64,000 nucleotides of DNA from Rufibacter hautae (GCF_008271695.1 NZ_VKKY01000002.1:1240001-1304000), one strand, 5' to 3'. Numbered from the stretch's first letter, positions 50,146 through 59,916 are shown. Translations and numbers: made by a program. The notes: a model not told the origin generated them from the letters alone.

Positions 50146-51810
50146 ATGATCAACCATTACTATAAACACCCTTTCAAAAGAAAAACCCTTAAGAAAACCT
50201 TCGGGTCCCTGGGGTTGCTTTTAGCCCTTGCCCCTTTGAGCCAAGCCCAAACGGTGGTGTGGGAGGAGAACTTCAACGGACCCAACATCAATACGAACAA
50301 CTGGACTTTTGAAGTAGGCGACGGCTGTAACCGCAACCTCTGCGGATGGGGTAACGCCGAACTGCAGTATTACACAGACCGCCCCGAAAACGCGCGCATA
50401 GAAGACGGGAACCTGATCATCGAAGCCCGCCGCGAGGCTTTCCAAACGCGCCAATTCACCTCGGCTCGCCTGAAGACCGAGGGCAAAGTGCAGTTCAAGT
50501 ACGGCACTGTGGAAGCCCGGATCAAAGTCCCCGACCTGCAGAACGGTTTATGGCCGGCCCTTTGGACCTTGGGCACCGTAGGCGGCGTGTGGCCCAGAAA
50601 TGGGGAGATTGATATCCTGGAGATGGGCATCAGAGAAGCGATTCAGGCGGGATTGACCAACAGGCGCGTAGGCGCCGCCGTGCACTGGGAGCACAACAAC
50701 AACCAGGCAGACTACGGCACCCACTATGACACCCCGGCCAACCTAAACAACGATTACCACACCTACAAAATGGTCTGGACGGCTCAGTCCATCAAAATTT
50801 TCGTGGACAACCATGAGTTCTTCACCTTCAACACCGCCGGGGCCGCCGGCAGTGACCTGGAGGAGTTCCATAACCCGCATTTCCTGGTGCTGAACCTGGC
50901 TGTGGGCGGCAACTACCCGGGCATCAATAATCCATCGGGCGTTACGGCTCCCCTGCCGGCCAAGATGTATGTAGATTACATCAAGCTGTACCAGAACGAC
51001 GGGGATGGTCTCTCCACTGGGCAGCCAATCCCGGCCGCGGGCAACTACGGTATCTACACCGAGACTACCCCTACCACCGCCAAGCTCAGCTATACCAATG
51101 ACGCCCAGCTTTACCTGTGGGAAGGAACGCTCTCCCCTATCACTACTCCCGCCCCCGTTTCCTTTGAAGGAACCGAGGTCATTGCCGTGAAAGAAACCGG
51201 CAGCAAAGGCTGGTACGGATTCGGGATCGCGAACGGGGCCAAAAACCTGTCGGCCTTTGCTGCCACCGGCTCCTTGAGATTCCACATGAAAACCACTGCC
51301 ACCGGAACCATCAAGGTAGGCATCAAAAGCGGCGAGATAGAAAGCTGGGTGAACATCCCGGAGACCGGCGACCAATTCGGGTTGGTGCGGGACGGAAACT
51401 GGCACCAGGTGTCCATTCCTTTCTCCCGGTTCATGACCGTAACGGGCTTCAACCTCAACAACGTGACCCAATCGTTCATGGTGGCCTCTGTGACGGCTCC
51501 GCCTGCCGGCGCCGAATTATACTTTGACAACATCTACTACAGCCCGGGGCCTTTGGGGGTGAAAGAAGACGCCGAACTGAAAGCCAGCGTGCGCCTCTAC
51601 CCTAACCCAACCTCCGGAGAGCTTTACTTCTCGGCTCCTAAAAGCCTGGAAGGTAGCACGGTGACGGTCATGGATCTGGCCGGCCGTGAGGTAATGAAGA
51701 CCAAAGTAAAAGGAAGCAAAGTAAACGTGCAGTCTTTGGCCGCTGGCCTGTACACGCTCACCCTGGAGCAGAACGGCAAAGTGACCTACAAGAGATTTAT
51801 CAAAAATTAA
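50146..51810 (+). CDS. GH16 glycoside hydrolase with type IX secretion sorting domain
   Basis: A 554-residue secreted glycanase, probably a beta-1,3-glucanase (laminarinase). The signal peptide ends near SQAQ (residue 35). Residues 38-285 are the GH16 jelly roll; the catalytic line is GEIDILEMG with Glu154, Asp156 and Glu159. Residues 300-470 resemble a carbohydrate-binding jelly roll (YFDNIYYSPG at its end). Residues 480-554 are a type A sorting domain (LYPNPTSGELYF, then VMDLAGREVM, AAGLYTLTLEQNGK), which targets the protein to the type IX system and the cell surface. Single gene with a terminator. Confidence 0.93.
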   Translation: MINHYYKHPFKRKTLKKTFGSLGLLLALAPLSQAQTVVWEENFNGPNINTNNWTFEVGDGCNRNLCGWGNAELQYYTDRPENARIEDGNLIIEARREAFQTRQFTSARLKTEGKVQFKYGTVEARIKVPDLQNGLWPALWTLGTVGGVWPRNGEIDILEMGIREAIQAGLTNRRVGAAVHWEHNNNQADYGTHYDTPANLNNDYHTYKMVWTAQSIKIFVDNHEFFTFNTAGAAGSDLEEFHNPHFLVLNLAVGGNYPGINNPSGVTAPLPAKMYVDYIKLYQNDGDGLSTGQPIPAAGNYGIYTETTPTTAKLSYTNDAQLYLWEGTLSPITTPAPVSFEGTEVIAVKETGSKGWYGFGIANGAKNLSAFAATGSLRFHMKTTATGTIKVGIKSGEIESWVNIPETGDQFGLVRDGNWHQVSIPFSRFMTVTGFNLNNVTQSFMVASVTAPPAGAELYFDNIYYSPGPLGVKEDAELKASVRLYPNPTSGELYFSAPKSLEGSTVTVMDLAGREVMKTKVKGSKVNVQSLAAGLYTLTLEQNGKVTYKRFIKN

Positions 51811-51856
51811 ATGCCCGAGGTATAGAACATTGAATTAATAGAAATAGGATTAGGTA

Positions 51857-51890
51857 AAAAGGAGGCTCCCCGTGGGAGTCTTCTTTTTTT
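51857..51890 (+). terminator. terminator after the GH16 gene
   Basis: A 12-bp stem with two G-T pairs, AAGGAGGCTCCC with GGGAGTCTTCTT, followed by seven T's. A degenerate dispersed palindrome may follow at about 51895-51932. Confidence 0.75.
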
Positions 51891-52081
51891 ATGCCCTTTT
51901 GGGCCTGTTTTCTAAAATCAAACTATAAACAGGATCGCCTAAAAAGGTTATATCATCACTCCGGAAATAAAGTCATGGAGGAGAAAATCGAAGTTCCGCT
52001 CTCGAAACAAAACACCTAACGGCTCGTTCTAAATTACTTTACCATGGTTTTCATCAGGTGTGGTTATAAAAGCGGAGAGAT

Positions 52082-52963
52082 ATGAAAAACGGTTGGCAAG
52101 AACATCAGCAGGGTAACACGGTCATATCAAACTGGCAGGAGAGCAAGACGCTTGCCTACGATATAGCCCAAATCATGGGTGGACTTTACGGTGAGGGAAT
52201 CATCGGGTTAAAAGGCGCTTTCAGCCGCGAGTGGGTGCAGCAGTTACACCAGGACGTGCTGGCGCTGTACGAAGATGCCCTGCAAAGGCCCGGCGGCGCG
52301 GTGGGCCGGGGGCCCAAACGGCACTACGTGGAAATACACCCCGAAAACATCAGCGGCTTTATTGACCTGGTTACGCACCCTTGGGTAACCACCGTGTGCG
52401 AGGCCGTGCTGGGACCAGAATACAAGATCGTGGAGATAGGGTTTGACGTGCCCAACCCGGGGGCGGTAAACCAACCCTGGCACCGCGACTTCCCAGCTCC
52501 CGAAGACACCATTGCAGGTCGCCGCCTCAATTCCCTGGCCTTTAACCTCACCACCGTGGATGTGTTTGAAGACATGGGTCCGTTTGAGATAGCGCCCGGC
52601 ACCCAATGGGATTTACCCGATGGCTTTGAGCATGGCATGTTCCCGCCCAAGTCTCTGTACCCCCGCTACGAGGCCCGGGCCCAACGCAAAATGCCCCAGA
52701 TGGGCGACATCTCAGCTAGATCGGCATTGACCATCCACCGGGGTACCACCAACCACTCAGACAAGGCCCGTCCGGCTCTGGTGTTAGGGGTAGACGCGCC
52801 AGGAGGCATCAACGCTGAGCGCCACGACCTACAGGTTACCAGAGCCTTTTTCGAAAAACTCCCCGAAAGCGTCCGCCAGCACCTCACCTACCGGTTGGTT
52901 GATACCTTAGAACCTATTGTGCAGGCCCACACCATTGAAGGGCTTATGATGGGCGAAGCTTAG
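52082..52963 (+). CDS. phytanoyl-CoA dioxygenase family protein
   Basis: A 293-residue Fe(II)/2-oxoglutarate oxygenase of the PhyH family. The iron triad is His134 and Asp136 in PWHRDFPAP, and a distal His in LTIHRGTTNHSDKARPALVLG (His219 or His225), with an Arg that can bind 2-oxoglutarate. It hydroxylates an unknown small molecule. Cytoplasmic, single gene, with a strong terminator downstream. Confidence 0.87.
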   Translation: MKNGWQEHQQGNTVISNWQESKTLAYDIAQIMGGLYGEGIIGLKGAFSREWVQQLHQDVLALYEDALQRPGGAVGRGPKRHYVEIHPENISGFIDLVTHPWVTTVCEAVLGPEYKIVEIGFDVPNPGAVNQPWHRDFPAPEDTIAGRRLNSLAFNLTTVDVFEDMGPFEIAPGTQWDLPDGFEHGMFPPKSLYPRYEARAQRKMPQMGDISARSALTIHRGTTNHSDKARPALVLGVDAPGGINAERHDLQVTRAFFEKLPESVRQHLTYRLVDTLEPIVQAHTIEGLMMGEA

Positions 52964-52994
52964 GCTCAAATGGAAAATGAAATATCCAATGCAT

Positions 52995-53034
52995 AAAGGT
53001 CATTGTTCTTTACTGAAGAGCAATGACCTTTTTA
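52995..53034 (+). terminator. terminator after the PhyH-family gene
   Basis: A 16-bp stem with one G-T pair (52995-53010 with 53016-53031), loop TACTG, five T's. Confidence 0.88.
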
Positions 53035-53063
53035 CTTCCGGGCTAAAATCCTTATATTAAATC

Positions 53064-53822
53064 ATGGTATACCACATCTTAAACGGCGATGCGCTAACTG
53101 ATCGGTTTAAAGCCACGGGTTTAGGCGGGCAGGTGGTAGTGACGCGGGAATGCCTGGTAGATGGAGACTTGTCAGGTGACACCTTACCGGAGTTTTTCCA
53201 GACTCGGGCACGCTATATCAACGCTGCCTTTCAGGCTCCCGAAGAGGAGTACGCGACAGCCGTAGTAGCGGAAATGAACCACCTGCTCACTGCGCCGAAT
53301 AATTCAGAATTCAACCTGTGGTTTGGCTACGATCTTTTCTGCCGGGCCAACATGTGGTTTATCTTGTCCTTGCTGCAGGATCTGCCTGAGCCGAAAGTGG
53401 TCAACCTCGTTTACCCGGCAAATCTGAAAGAGCCAGAGGTTTGGCGCGATTTCGGGGGAGCCACGACAGAGGACCTGCGTTACTGCTACGAGCAAAGAAT
53501 CACATTAAGCGAGGCAGACCTGACTTTGGGCCGGGACCTTTGGTTGGCTTTCAAGCAGAAGGACTTAGAGCGCCTAAAAAAACTGTCTGAACTCTCTTCT
53601 CCTGCTTTTCCCTACCTGCGGGAAGTGTGCCAAGCGCACCTGGACCGATTCCCAACAGACGGAGAAGCACCGAGGCCTGAGCGAGTTATCCGGGAAATCC
53701 TCCAAACCTCAGCCCAGGATTTCCCTTCTGTTTTTAGGGCGTTTTCTAAAAAAGAGGGTATTTACGGGTTTGGGGATGCGCAGTTGAAAAGGATTTACGA
53801 CAAGGTGGTGCAAAGCAACTGA
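53064..53822 (+). CDS. DUF1835 domain-containing protein
   Basis: A 252-residue cytoplasmic protein. MVYHILNGDALTDRF is the DUF1835 N-terminal block, and LWFGYDLFCRANMWFILSLL near residue 85 its second. The C-terminal part holds IYGFGDAQLKRIYD. The function of the family is unknown. It is a single gene 30 bases after a terminator. Confidence 0.87.
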   Translation: MVYHILNGDALTDRFKATGLGGQVVVTRECLVDGDLSGDTLPEFFQTRARYINAAFQAPEEEYATAVVAEMNHLLTAPNNSEFNLWFGYDLFCRANMWFILSLLQDLPEPKVVNLVYPANLKEPEVWRDFGGATTEDLRYCYEQRITLSEADLTLGRDLWLAFKQKDLERLKKLSELSSPAFPYLREVCQAHLDRFPTDGEAPRPERVIREILQTSAQDFPSVFRAFSKKEGIYGFGDAQLKRIYDKVVQSN

Positions 53823-53911
53823 ATCAAGTGTTTTTCTAAACAACCAAATCCTCAACTTCTCCATCAGCCTAAACTCTAGTAATTCACTTCTAAGCAGGGC
53901 GGATTATTTGC

Positions 53912-53952
53912 TTTTTTTGAGTAAATAGTGGCAAACTTTTTACTCAAAAAAA
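53912..53952 (+). repeat. AT-rich inverted repeat just before a start codon
   Basis: Fourteen-bp perfect arms (53912-53925 with 53939-53952) and a 13-base loop, ending eight bases before ATG 53961. It could be an operator, a 5' leader hairpin or an upstream terminator. Confidence 0.55.
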
Positions 53953-53960
53953 CTTCGCCT

Positions 53961-54437
53961 ATGAAGAAAGCATTACTCATCTGTTTTATGTTCCTGGTGT
54001 ATGCTCCGCTATTTGCCCAATCTGCGGCAGACACCATTGAAGTGAAAAAAGGATTCTCCCCAGCGTTTAAGTATAATGGCGAGAACCTCAATTTGAACCA
54101 GCTTCTGGAAATCACGAAATCAAACCCCGAGGCTTACAAAGAAATGAAGATCGCCAAGGGCAAAGCCACTATGGCGAATGTTCTGGGGTATGCCGGTGGC
54201 TTTTTGTTAGGTTACCCCGTAGGAACGGCCATTGGCGGCGGAAAACCAAACTGGGGCTTAGCCGGAGTGGGTGCCGGTATCATTGCACTGGCCCTTCCTT
54301 TCAATGCCTCTTTGACAAAACACGCCCAAAACGCCGCCAGAATCTACAACAACGGACCTACCCAAACCAGCCTGAAACCCGTTGATGTGAAACTTGGCTT
54401 TACCGGCAACGGCTTGGGTTTGAACCTCCTATTCTAA
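53961..54437 (+). CDS. hypothetical exported protein
   Basis: A 158-residue protein I do not recognise. A clear signal peptide (MKKALLICFMFLVYAPLFAQ) is followed by a charged region (NLNQLLEITKSNPEAYKEMK) and two glycine-rich hydrophobic segments (VLGYAGGFLLGYPVGTAIGGG and WGLAGVGAGIIALALPF), and ends in GLGLNLLF, an aromatic outer-membrane-type end. I chose ATG 53961 over a TTG-type start at 53928 that lies within the inverted repeat. Probably an envelope protein. Confidence 0.7.
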   Translation: MKKALLICFMFLVYAPLFAQSAADTIEVKKGFSPAFKYNGENLNLNQLLEITKSNPEAYKEMKIAKGKATMANVLGYAGGFLLGYPVGTAIGGGKPNWGLAGVGAGIIALALPFNASLTKHAQNAARIYNNGPTQTSLKPVDVKLGFTGNGLGLNLLF

Positions 54438-54507
54438 GCATAATCGGTTCTTGCCTGTTTCTTAAAAATTGAGCTTAAAACGGCTTTATCTCAAAAGCTC
54501 TGGAAGT

Positions 54508-54545
54508 TGTTTTAAGCCTATTTTATTGAAAACTGCCTCAAAACA
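54508..54545. repeat. dispersed palindrome copy
   Basis: TGTTTTAAGCCTATTTTA, TT, then GAAAACTGCCTCAAAACA. A second weaker copy (CCTGTTTC, TTA, AAAATTGAGC) lies at about 54450-54480. The 244-base gap holds these and the terminator below. Confidence 0.6.
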
Positions 54546-54615
54546 GAAGTCTGTAGAAACAGCGTCAGTTTCCATGTAATAGAATCCATCTAAAGGAGGC
54601 TTACTTCTAACAACC

Positions 54616-54658
54616 AAAACAAAACGCCCGGTAGCTATCCTGCCGGGCGTTTTGTTTT
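54616..54658. terminator. bidirectional terminator between convergent genes
   Basis: A perfect 16-bp stem (54616-54631 with 54643-54658) flanked by A-run and T-run on both sides; serves the exported-protein gene and the convergent barrel gene. Confidence 0.92.
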
Positions 54659-54681
54659 TATAATGCTTGATGTAATTCTCA

Positions 54682-57450
54682 CTAGCGCACAATTCTTATG
54701 CCGCCCCGGCCGGCCATGGGGTTCAGGTGCTTGTTGAGGCTGTAGGTGAATTGGAGCATAAAGTAGCGGCCCAGGGAATTCAAGGTCTCGGTCTGTACGT
54801 AGTTGGGGCCGATGGTTTGGGTTATGCCCAGGTTCTGGTCCAGCAGGTTTACGGCCGTGAGGCGCAGCTCGCCGCTGTTGTTCTTGAGAAACTGCTTTGC
54901 GATAGAAGCGTTGAGCAATGGGATGTTCTGCCGGAAACCCAGTTGCGGGTTGTGATACACCAGGTACTCCAAGGTAGAAGTCAGGTAGAATTGGTGCGGC
55001 AGGTACACGTTGGTTTCCCCGGAATACGTTTGGTTCACGAAGCGCTGGTTCTGGCTGCCTTCCGCGTTGTAATCCGTGGTTTGCAGGCTCAGCTCGGAGC
55101 GCAGGCTCAGGTCAAATTTCTGGTCCAGCCGGTACTCGTAGCGCAGATTGCCTGAGTACGTGCGGTTGTCCACGGTGGTGGCGATTTCGTCAATGAGGTT
55201 GATGCCCTGCTGCTCCTGAACGCTCGCGCCCACGTTGAGGCGGCTTTTCAGCTTGCGCAGGGGGTAGCCCAGGCTCAGGTTCAGGTTAGACATCCTGCTG
55301 TATTTCACATTCACCGGCTGCGTGGTGCGCACTAGGTTCTGGTCATACCGCACCGAGTTGGTGATGGCATCGGTGGTGTAGTCCAGGAATCCGAAGGCGA
55401 AGAAGCTGATCATGGACGTGGGGTTGAACATGCTGAAATTGACCCGCACCTGGTGCTGGTAGGCGGGTCGTAGCCCAGGGTTGCCCACGTACACGTTCAG
55501 CAGGTTGCTGCTGTCTGGGAGCGGTTGCAGTTGGCGCACGCTGGGCTCCTGGATGGAGGTCTCGTAGTCTACTTCCACCCGTCGGTTGTTGCTGAACTCA
55601 TAGTTGAAGCGGGCGGTGGGCAGCACGTTGGTGAAGGTCTTCCGGACGGGCATGTTCTCTTTCTGGCGCACGTAGCCAACCAATTCTGAACGCTGGAACG
55701 CCGGCCCGATGGCAAAGCTGAAGGCATCACGGTTGATGCGGAAATTGACGCCCGCCCGGTGGTACCGGAAATCGCTGTTGTAACGGTTGCTCTGGCTTTG
55801 GTTTAAGACACGTTCCCCTTCCTGCAAGTCATACACCTGCTGGTCAGATGCATTGTGGTTTTGGTTAAACAGGTAAGTGGCTTCCAGGTAGCGCCGGTTG
55901 CCCAGCGGCTCGGTGGCATTCAGGGTGCCGCTGTAATTATAGGAATTCGTCTCATTTACCCTAAACTGGTTTATTTCTTGTCGGGGCTGGCTCGCGTACT
56001 CGTTCACCCCGGTGAGGCGGTTCTCGTTGTCGTTGTTGTTCAGGCTGGCTTGGGTGGTAAACGAGAGCGTGCGGCCTTTCTTCGGGAATTTGTGCCGCAG
56101 CAGCAAGCTGGCGTCTAGGATCTGGCCCTGGCCGGTGGCGTTGCTTTTACTGTCGCTGCGGTTCTGAAACTGCCCTTCCCCGGTTCTGGTCTCGCTCAGG
56201 GAGTTTCCCAACCCCTCCGTCTGGTTCATGACTAGGGAAGTGGTGAACTTGACGGAATTGGCCGAATCTATTTTATGGTCAATGGCCAGGTTCAGGCGAT
56301 GGTTGGTGTTGGTGTTTTCCTGGCTTCCGCTCTGGGTGTACTCTAGCGGACCGGTGGGGCGCACCTCGTCCCGGTCAATGGTGCTGCGCACGTCGTGGTT
56401 CAGGTGGTTAAAAAAGTAGTTGCCGTTTACCTCGGTGTTCTTGCCCACCGATTGTGCGAAGTTGAGGCCGCCGCCGTAGGTACGCATCAAGCCGTTCGTG
56501 CGGCCGCCGTTGTTCAGCGGGATTCCGGAGTTACCGCCAATCTCAATCCTGAACCGTCCGCCGGAGGCCATCTGCTGCATACCGCCCGAGAAAGCCAGGT
56601 ACTCGTCAATTCCGAAGCCTTGGGTGTTTACGTTGTTGCCCATGCCCAGCACCGAGAACTGCTTTCCTTTCTGGAACCGGTTCAGGTTGAACTTGCTCTG
56701 GAAACGGCTGTTGGTACCGGCGCCGGCCATGGCATTCCCGAACATGCTGTTCTTGCGATCTTCCTTCAATTCCAGATTGATCGTTTTGGTGCGCTGCCCA
56801 TCGTCAATGCCAGAGAAATCGGCCTGGTCTGATTTCTTGTCGTAGACCTGTACCTTGTTCACCGCATCGGCGGGCAGGTTCTTGGTGGCGATTTTAGGGT
56901 CTTTTCCGAAAAACTCTTTCCCGTCTACCGTCACGCGTTTCACCTTCTCGCCCTGCACCGATACGGAGCCATCGGTCTCCACCTGCACCCCGGGCAACTT
57001 CTTCAGCAGTTCCTCCACGGCTGCGTTGGGTTGCGTCTTAAAAGAGCCGGCGTTGAACTCCAGCGTGTCTTTCTTGATGGTCACGGGGTCCTGCTCGCCT
57101 TTTACCAGCACCTCGCCCAAGGCATTGGTAGCCGGCTTCATCCGAATAAGGCCCATTTCAACCGGTCCTGGCATTTCAGGCGTCTCAATGGTCTGGTATA
57201 AAGACCTGTAACTCACGAAGGAGATTTTGAGCAGGTAGGTGCCTTTGTTTATGTTTTTAAGCTCAAAAGCGCCCTGGGCATCTGAGGAGGTAAAGGAAAC
57301 CAGCGTGGAATCTTTGGGGTGCAAGAGCAGCACCGTGGTAGAAGGCAAAGGGCTGTCTTTCTCGTCCAAAACTCTCCCTTTGATGGAAAACTTTTGGGCA
57401 AGGGCTACCTGGCCTACCAAAAGGAAGGCAAAAAGTAAAAGTTTTTTCAT
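54682..57450 (-). CDS. outer membrane beta-barrel protein (TonB receptor-like)
   Basis: A 922-residue protein of the OMP_b-brl_3 type. A signal peptide ends at ALAQ (residue 19). Residues 22-105 are a carboxypeptidase-regulatory-like domain (IKGRVLDEKDSPLPSTTVLLL). A degenerate plug follows (AAVEELLKKLPGVQV, VDGKEFFGKDPKIATKNLPADAV, residues 140-215), then a large barrel. It is preceded 32 bases upstream by a GLPGLI gene, a frequent pairing. The substrate is unknown. A close relative is at 61386. Confidence 0.9.
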   Translation of the reverse strand: MKKLLLFAFLLVGQVALAQKFSIKGRVLDEKDSPLPSTTVLLLHPKDSTLVSFTSSDAQGAFELKNINKGTYLLKISFVSYRSLYQTIETPEMPGPVEMGLIRMKPATNALGEVLVKGEQDPVTIKKDTLEFNAGSFKTQPNAAVEELLKKLPGVQVETDGSVSVQGEKVKRVTVDGKEFFGKDPKIATKNLPADAVNKVQVYDKKSDQADFSGIDDGQRTKTINLELKEDRKNSMFGNAMAGAGTNSRFQSKFNLNRFQKGKQFSVLGMGNNVNTQGFGIDEYLAFSGGMQQMASGGRFRIEIGGNSGIPLNNGGRTNGLMRTYGGGLNFAQSVGKNTEVNGNYFFNHLNHDVRSTIDRDEVRPTGPLEYTQSGSQENTNTNHRLNLAIDHKIDSANSVKFTTSLVMNQTEGLGNSLSETRTGEGQFQNRSDSKSNATGQGQILDASLLLRHKFPKKGRTLSFTTQASLNNNDNENRLTGVNEYASQPRQEINQFRVNETNSYNYSGTLNATEPLGNRRYLEATYLFNQNHNASDQQVYDLQEGERVLNQSQSNRYNSDFRYHRAGVNFRINRDAFSFAIGPAFQRSELVGYVRQKENMPVRKTFTNVLPTARFNYEFSNNRRVEVDYETSIQEPSVRQLQPLPDSSNLLNVYVGNPGLRPAYQHQVRVNFSMFNPTSMISFFAFGFLDYTTDAITNSVRYDQNLVRTTQPVNVKYSRMSNLNLSLGYPLRKLKSRLNVGASVQEQQGINLIDEIATTVDNRTYSGNLRYEYRLDQKFDLSLRSELSLQTTDYNAEGSQNQRFVNQTYSGETNVYLPHQFYLTSTLEYLVYHNPQLGFRQNIPLLNASIAKQFLKNNSGELRLTAVNLLDQNLGITQTIGPNYVQTETLNSLGRYFMLQFTYSLNKHLNPMAGRGGIRIVR

Positions 57451-57482
57451 ACAGAATAAGACTGGGTTGAGTAAGAAGGTGA

Positions 57483-58214
57483 TTAGTTCCGGATGATCAT
57501 ATTTCCGCCGTTCTGGCGCATGCGTTCCATCTGCTCACTTATCATGGCCTGGAATTGCTTCTCGGTGATCTTCTCTCCTTTGGTCGGTTCCACCAGTTCA
57601 CCCTTTTTGAGCGGCCGCAGATCTACTTGTAGGGCTTTTACCACGCGCTCGCCGTTGTTCACGTCAATCTCCAGCACGGCACCCGGCAGAGAGGCATAGG
57701 AATCAGGCCCCAGGAAAGGCCGCAATTTGTCGGTGTACCAGGCCACCACGGTCTGTTTCCGCTTTTCGTCAACGAAAGTGGCTTGTTTGCAGGGATAGCC
57801 GGCCACGGTTTTGGTTTCCTCCCCCATTTTCCAGGGCAGCAGGGTCAGGCTGTCCTGCACCAGGTATTTCTTGCCATTAAAATCGCGGAGCGACACCCTC
57901 TTTGACTCGGCTGGTTTCAGGTACAGTTCACCGTTGGCATTCCGCATCCTGAACACCACCCCGCCTGAGCCGGCGGTGGCCTCCTCTTCTTCGTCTACCA
58001 GGCGCTTGTACAAAGAAGCCTCTGGGCTGAAGTACAGGGCCTGCTTGCTCACGTTGTACTCGGGGATCATGCTCTTCATGCCTTCCCGGTCTTTGCCTAG
58101 GGTACGGTGCATGTTCATTTTCACTTCGTACACAATCACCCCTTCCTGCGCCCAAGCCAGGGAAAAGGTGCAGAAGAACGCTAGTAGGCCGAGGGTGAAT
58201 ATGCAAGTTTTCAT
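57483..58214 (-). CDS. GLPGLI family protein
   Basis: A 243-residue exported protein. The signal peptide (MKTCIFTLGLLAFFCTFSLA, cut after WAQ) is followed by EGVIVYEVKMNMHRTL. The family block appears as DSYASLPGAVLEIDVNNG (SLPGAVLEI in place of GLPGLILEI), preceded by VVAWYTDKL. Such proteins are usually encoded beside TonB-type barrels and are thought to work with them at the outer membrane. The barrel gene starts 32 bases downstream on the same strand. Confidence 0.88.
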   Translation of the reverse strand: MKTCIFTLGLLAFFCTFSLAWAQEGVIVYEVKMNMHRTLGKDREGMKSMIPEYNVSKQALYFSPEASLYKRLVDEEEEATAGSGGVVFRMRNANGELYLKPAESKRVSLRDFNGKKYLVQDSLTLLPWKMGEETKTVAGYPCKQATFVDEKRKQTVVAWYTDKLRPFLGPDSYASLPGAVLEIDVNNGERVVKALQVDLRPLKKGELVEPTKGEKITEKQFQAMISEQMERMRQNGGNMIIRN

Positions 58215-58477
58215 AGGTAGGTTGTTTTTTGGTAAAGATAGCGGGGCGCTCTATGCCAAGGTGTTAAGGCCTGCCTAATGAAAAGTTAAAGTATTGTTAA
58301 AGTACCCGCCTCCTGATTGTTCCCCTTAAAAGTCCTGCCTAGGCTTGGTGTTTTTAGTCTTCTTTCCGAAAATCGGCCCCGAAACGAAGGCCTGAGATCC
58401 GCCAAACCCGGGAAGATAACTTCTCTCCTCACCTGCGTATATACACGTAATTAATACGGACCTATTCTCTTGCTTCC

Positions 58478-59806
58478 ATGAAAATTATACGAATTTCGGC
58501 CGCCTGCTTCCTTTTGGGAGGCCTCCTGTTCGCCTGTAACAAACCAGCCAAAGAAGAAACGGCAAATGGCACCAGCCAGGAAACCACTGCCCAGAACTCG
58601 GCCGCAACGCCGCTCCCCCAGCCTTACGCCACTGAATCGGTGAAGAACTACAGCAAAGTGATTGGCTGGCCCGCCGATAAAACGCCCATCGCACCCGCGG
58701 CTTTTACGGTCACCAAGTTCGCCGATGGCTTGCGCAATCCCCGCTGGATCTACGAGGCGCCTAATGGCGACATCTTTGTCTCTGAGGCCGAAACGGAGAA
58801 AAAAGGTGCTGAGAAAATCGCCGCCAAAGTCACCGGCCAGGCCATGTCCCAGAACATGGGGAAAAGCGCGAACCGGATAACCCTTTTCCGGGACACGAAC
58901 CAGGACGGCGTACCAGAGGCGCGGTACACCTTTCTGCAACGGCAGAACCAGCCCTTCGGGATGCTGGTGCTGGACAACTATTTCTACGTCGCCAACACCG
59001 ATGCGCTGTGGCGCTTCCCCTACCAACCGGGGCAAACCAAGATCGCCGGCAAAGGCGAGAAGATTCTGGAATTACCGGCCGGCGGCTATAACAACCACTG
59101 GACCCGCAACCTGCTGGCCCACCCCAACGGCTCTAAAATCTACGTAGCCGTGGGGTCTGGCAGCAACAACGGCGAGAACGGCATGGAAAACGAGGTACGG
59201 CGCGCCAATATCCTGGAGATAAACCCAGACGGTTCTGGGGAGCGGGTGTTCGCCAGCGGCCTCCGCAACCCCGTAGGCATTGACTGGGTGCCCGGCTCCA
59301 ACACACTTTGGGCCGCCGTGAACGAGCGCGATGAACTAGGCGATGAACTGGTCCCCGATTACCTGACCAGCGTGAAAGAGGGCGGCTTCTACGGCTGGCC
59401 TTACGCTTACTTCGGGCCGAACGAAGATCCCCGCATGAAAGGCCAACGGCCGGATCTGGTGAAGAAAACCCTGGTGCCCGAGGTGCCACTGGGCGCGCAC
59501 ACTGCCTCTTTGGGTTTGGCCTTTTACAAGAAATCTGCCTTCCCGGGCAAATACCGGGGCGGGGCGTTTGTGGCGCAGCACGGCTCCTGGAACCGATCAG
59601 ACTTGGTGGGGTACAAAGTGGTATTCGTACCGTTCCAGAACGGCAAACCCAGTGGTCCGCCCGAGGATTTCCTAACGGGTTTTGTCTCTGATACCGCGAA
59701 AAGCGAGGTGCATGGCCGGCCTGTGGGATTAGCGGTACTTCGGGATGGCTCGCTGCTGGTCGCCGATGATTCCAGCAACACGATCTGGCGGGTAGCGGCC
59801 AAATAA
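58478..59806 (+). CDS. sorbosone dehydrogenase-like lipoprotein (PQQ-type propeller)
   Basis: A 442-residue lipoprotein (MKIIRISAACFLLGGLLFAC, Cys20) with a six-blade propeller of the glucose/sorbosone dehydrogenase superfamily. Diagnostic blocks are LRNPRWIYEAPNGDIFVSE, NNHWTRNLLAHPNGSKIYV, FASGLRNPVGIDWVPG, GGFYGWPYAYFG and HGSWNRSDLVGYKV. Members oxidise sugars with PQQ in the periplasm; the cofactor and substrate are not proven here. The hydrolase gene follows 110 bases later and may share context. Confidence 0.87.
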   Translation: MKIIRISAACFLLGGLLFACNKPAKEETANGTSQETTAQNSAATPLPQPYATESVKNYSKVIGWPADKTPIAPAAFTVTKFADGLRNPRWIYEAPNGDIFVSEAETEKKGAEKIAAKVTGQAMSQNMGKSANRITLFRDTNQDGVPEARYTFLQRQNQPFGMLVLDNYFYVANTDALWRFPYQPGQTKIAGKGEKILELPAGGYNNHWTRNLLAHPNGSKIYVAVGSGSNNGENGMENEVRRANILEINPDGSGERVFASGLRNPVGIDWVPGSNTLWAAVNERDELGDELVPDYLTSVKEGGFYGWPYAYFGPNEDPRMKGQRPDLVKKTLVPEVPLGAHTASLGLAFYKKSAFPGKYRGGAFVAQHGSWNRSDLVGYKVVFVPFQNGKPSGPPEDFLTGFVSDTAKSEVHGRPVGLAVLRDGSLLVADDSSNTIWRVAAK

Positions 59807-59839
59807 GCCTCTTAAATATTTTCTGGCAGGATACCGAGC

Positions 59840-59876
59840 GCGTTTAGGGGCTCTTTCCGTAAAACAATGTTCAAAC
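59840..59876. repeat. dispersed palindrome copy, degenerate right arm
   Basis: GCGTTTAGGGGCTCTTTCC, GT, then AAAACAATGTTCAAACC. Confidence 0.4.
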
Positions 59877-59916
59877 CTGTTTTACGTTTTCCCTGCATTT
59901 AGCACAAGTGTTAAAC

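Noticed and set aside
53730-53768. Dispersed-palindrome-like stretch within the DUF1835 gene
   Set aside because: It looks like TTTTTAGGGCGTTTTCTAAA, but encodes residues (VFRAFSKKEGIYGFG) that fit the family, and the right arm pairs poorly; probably chance.
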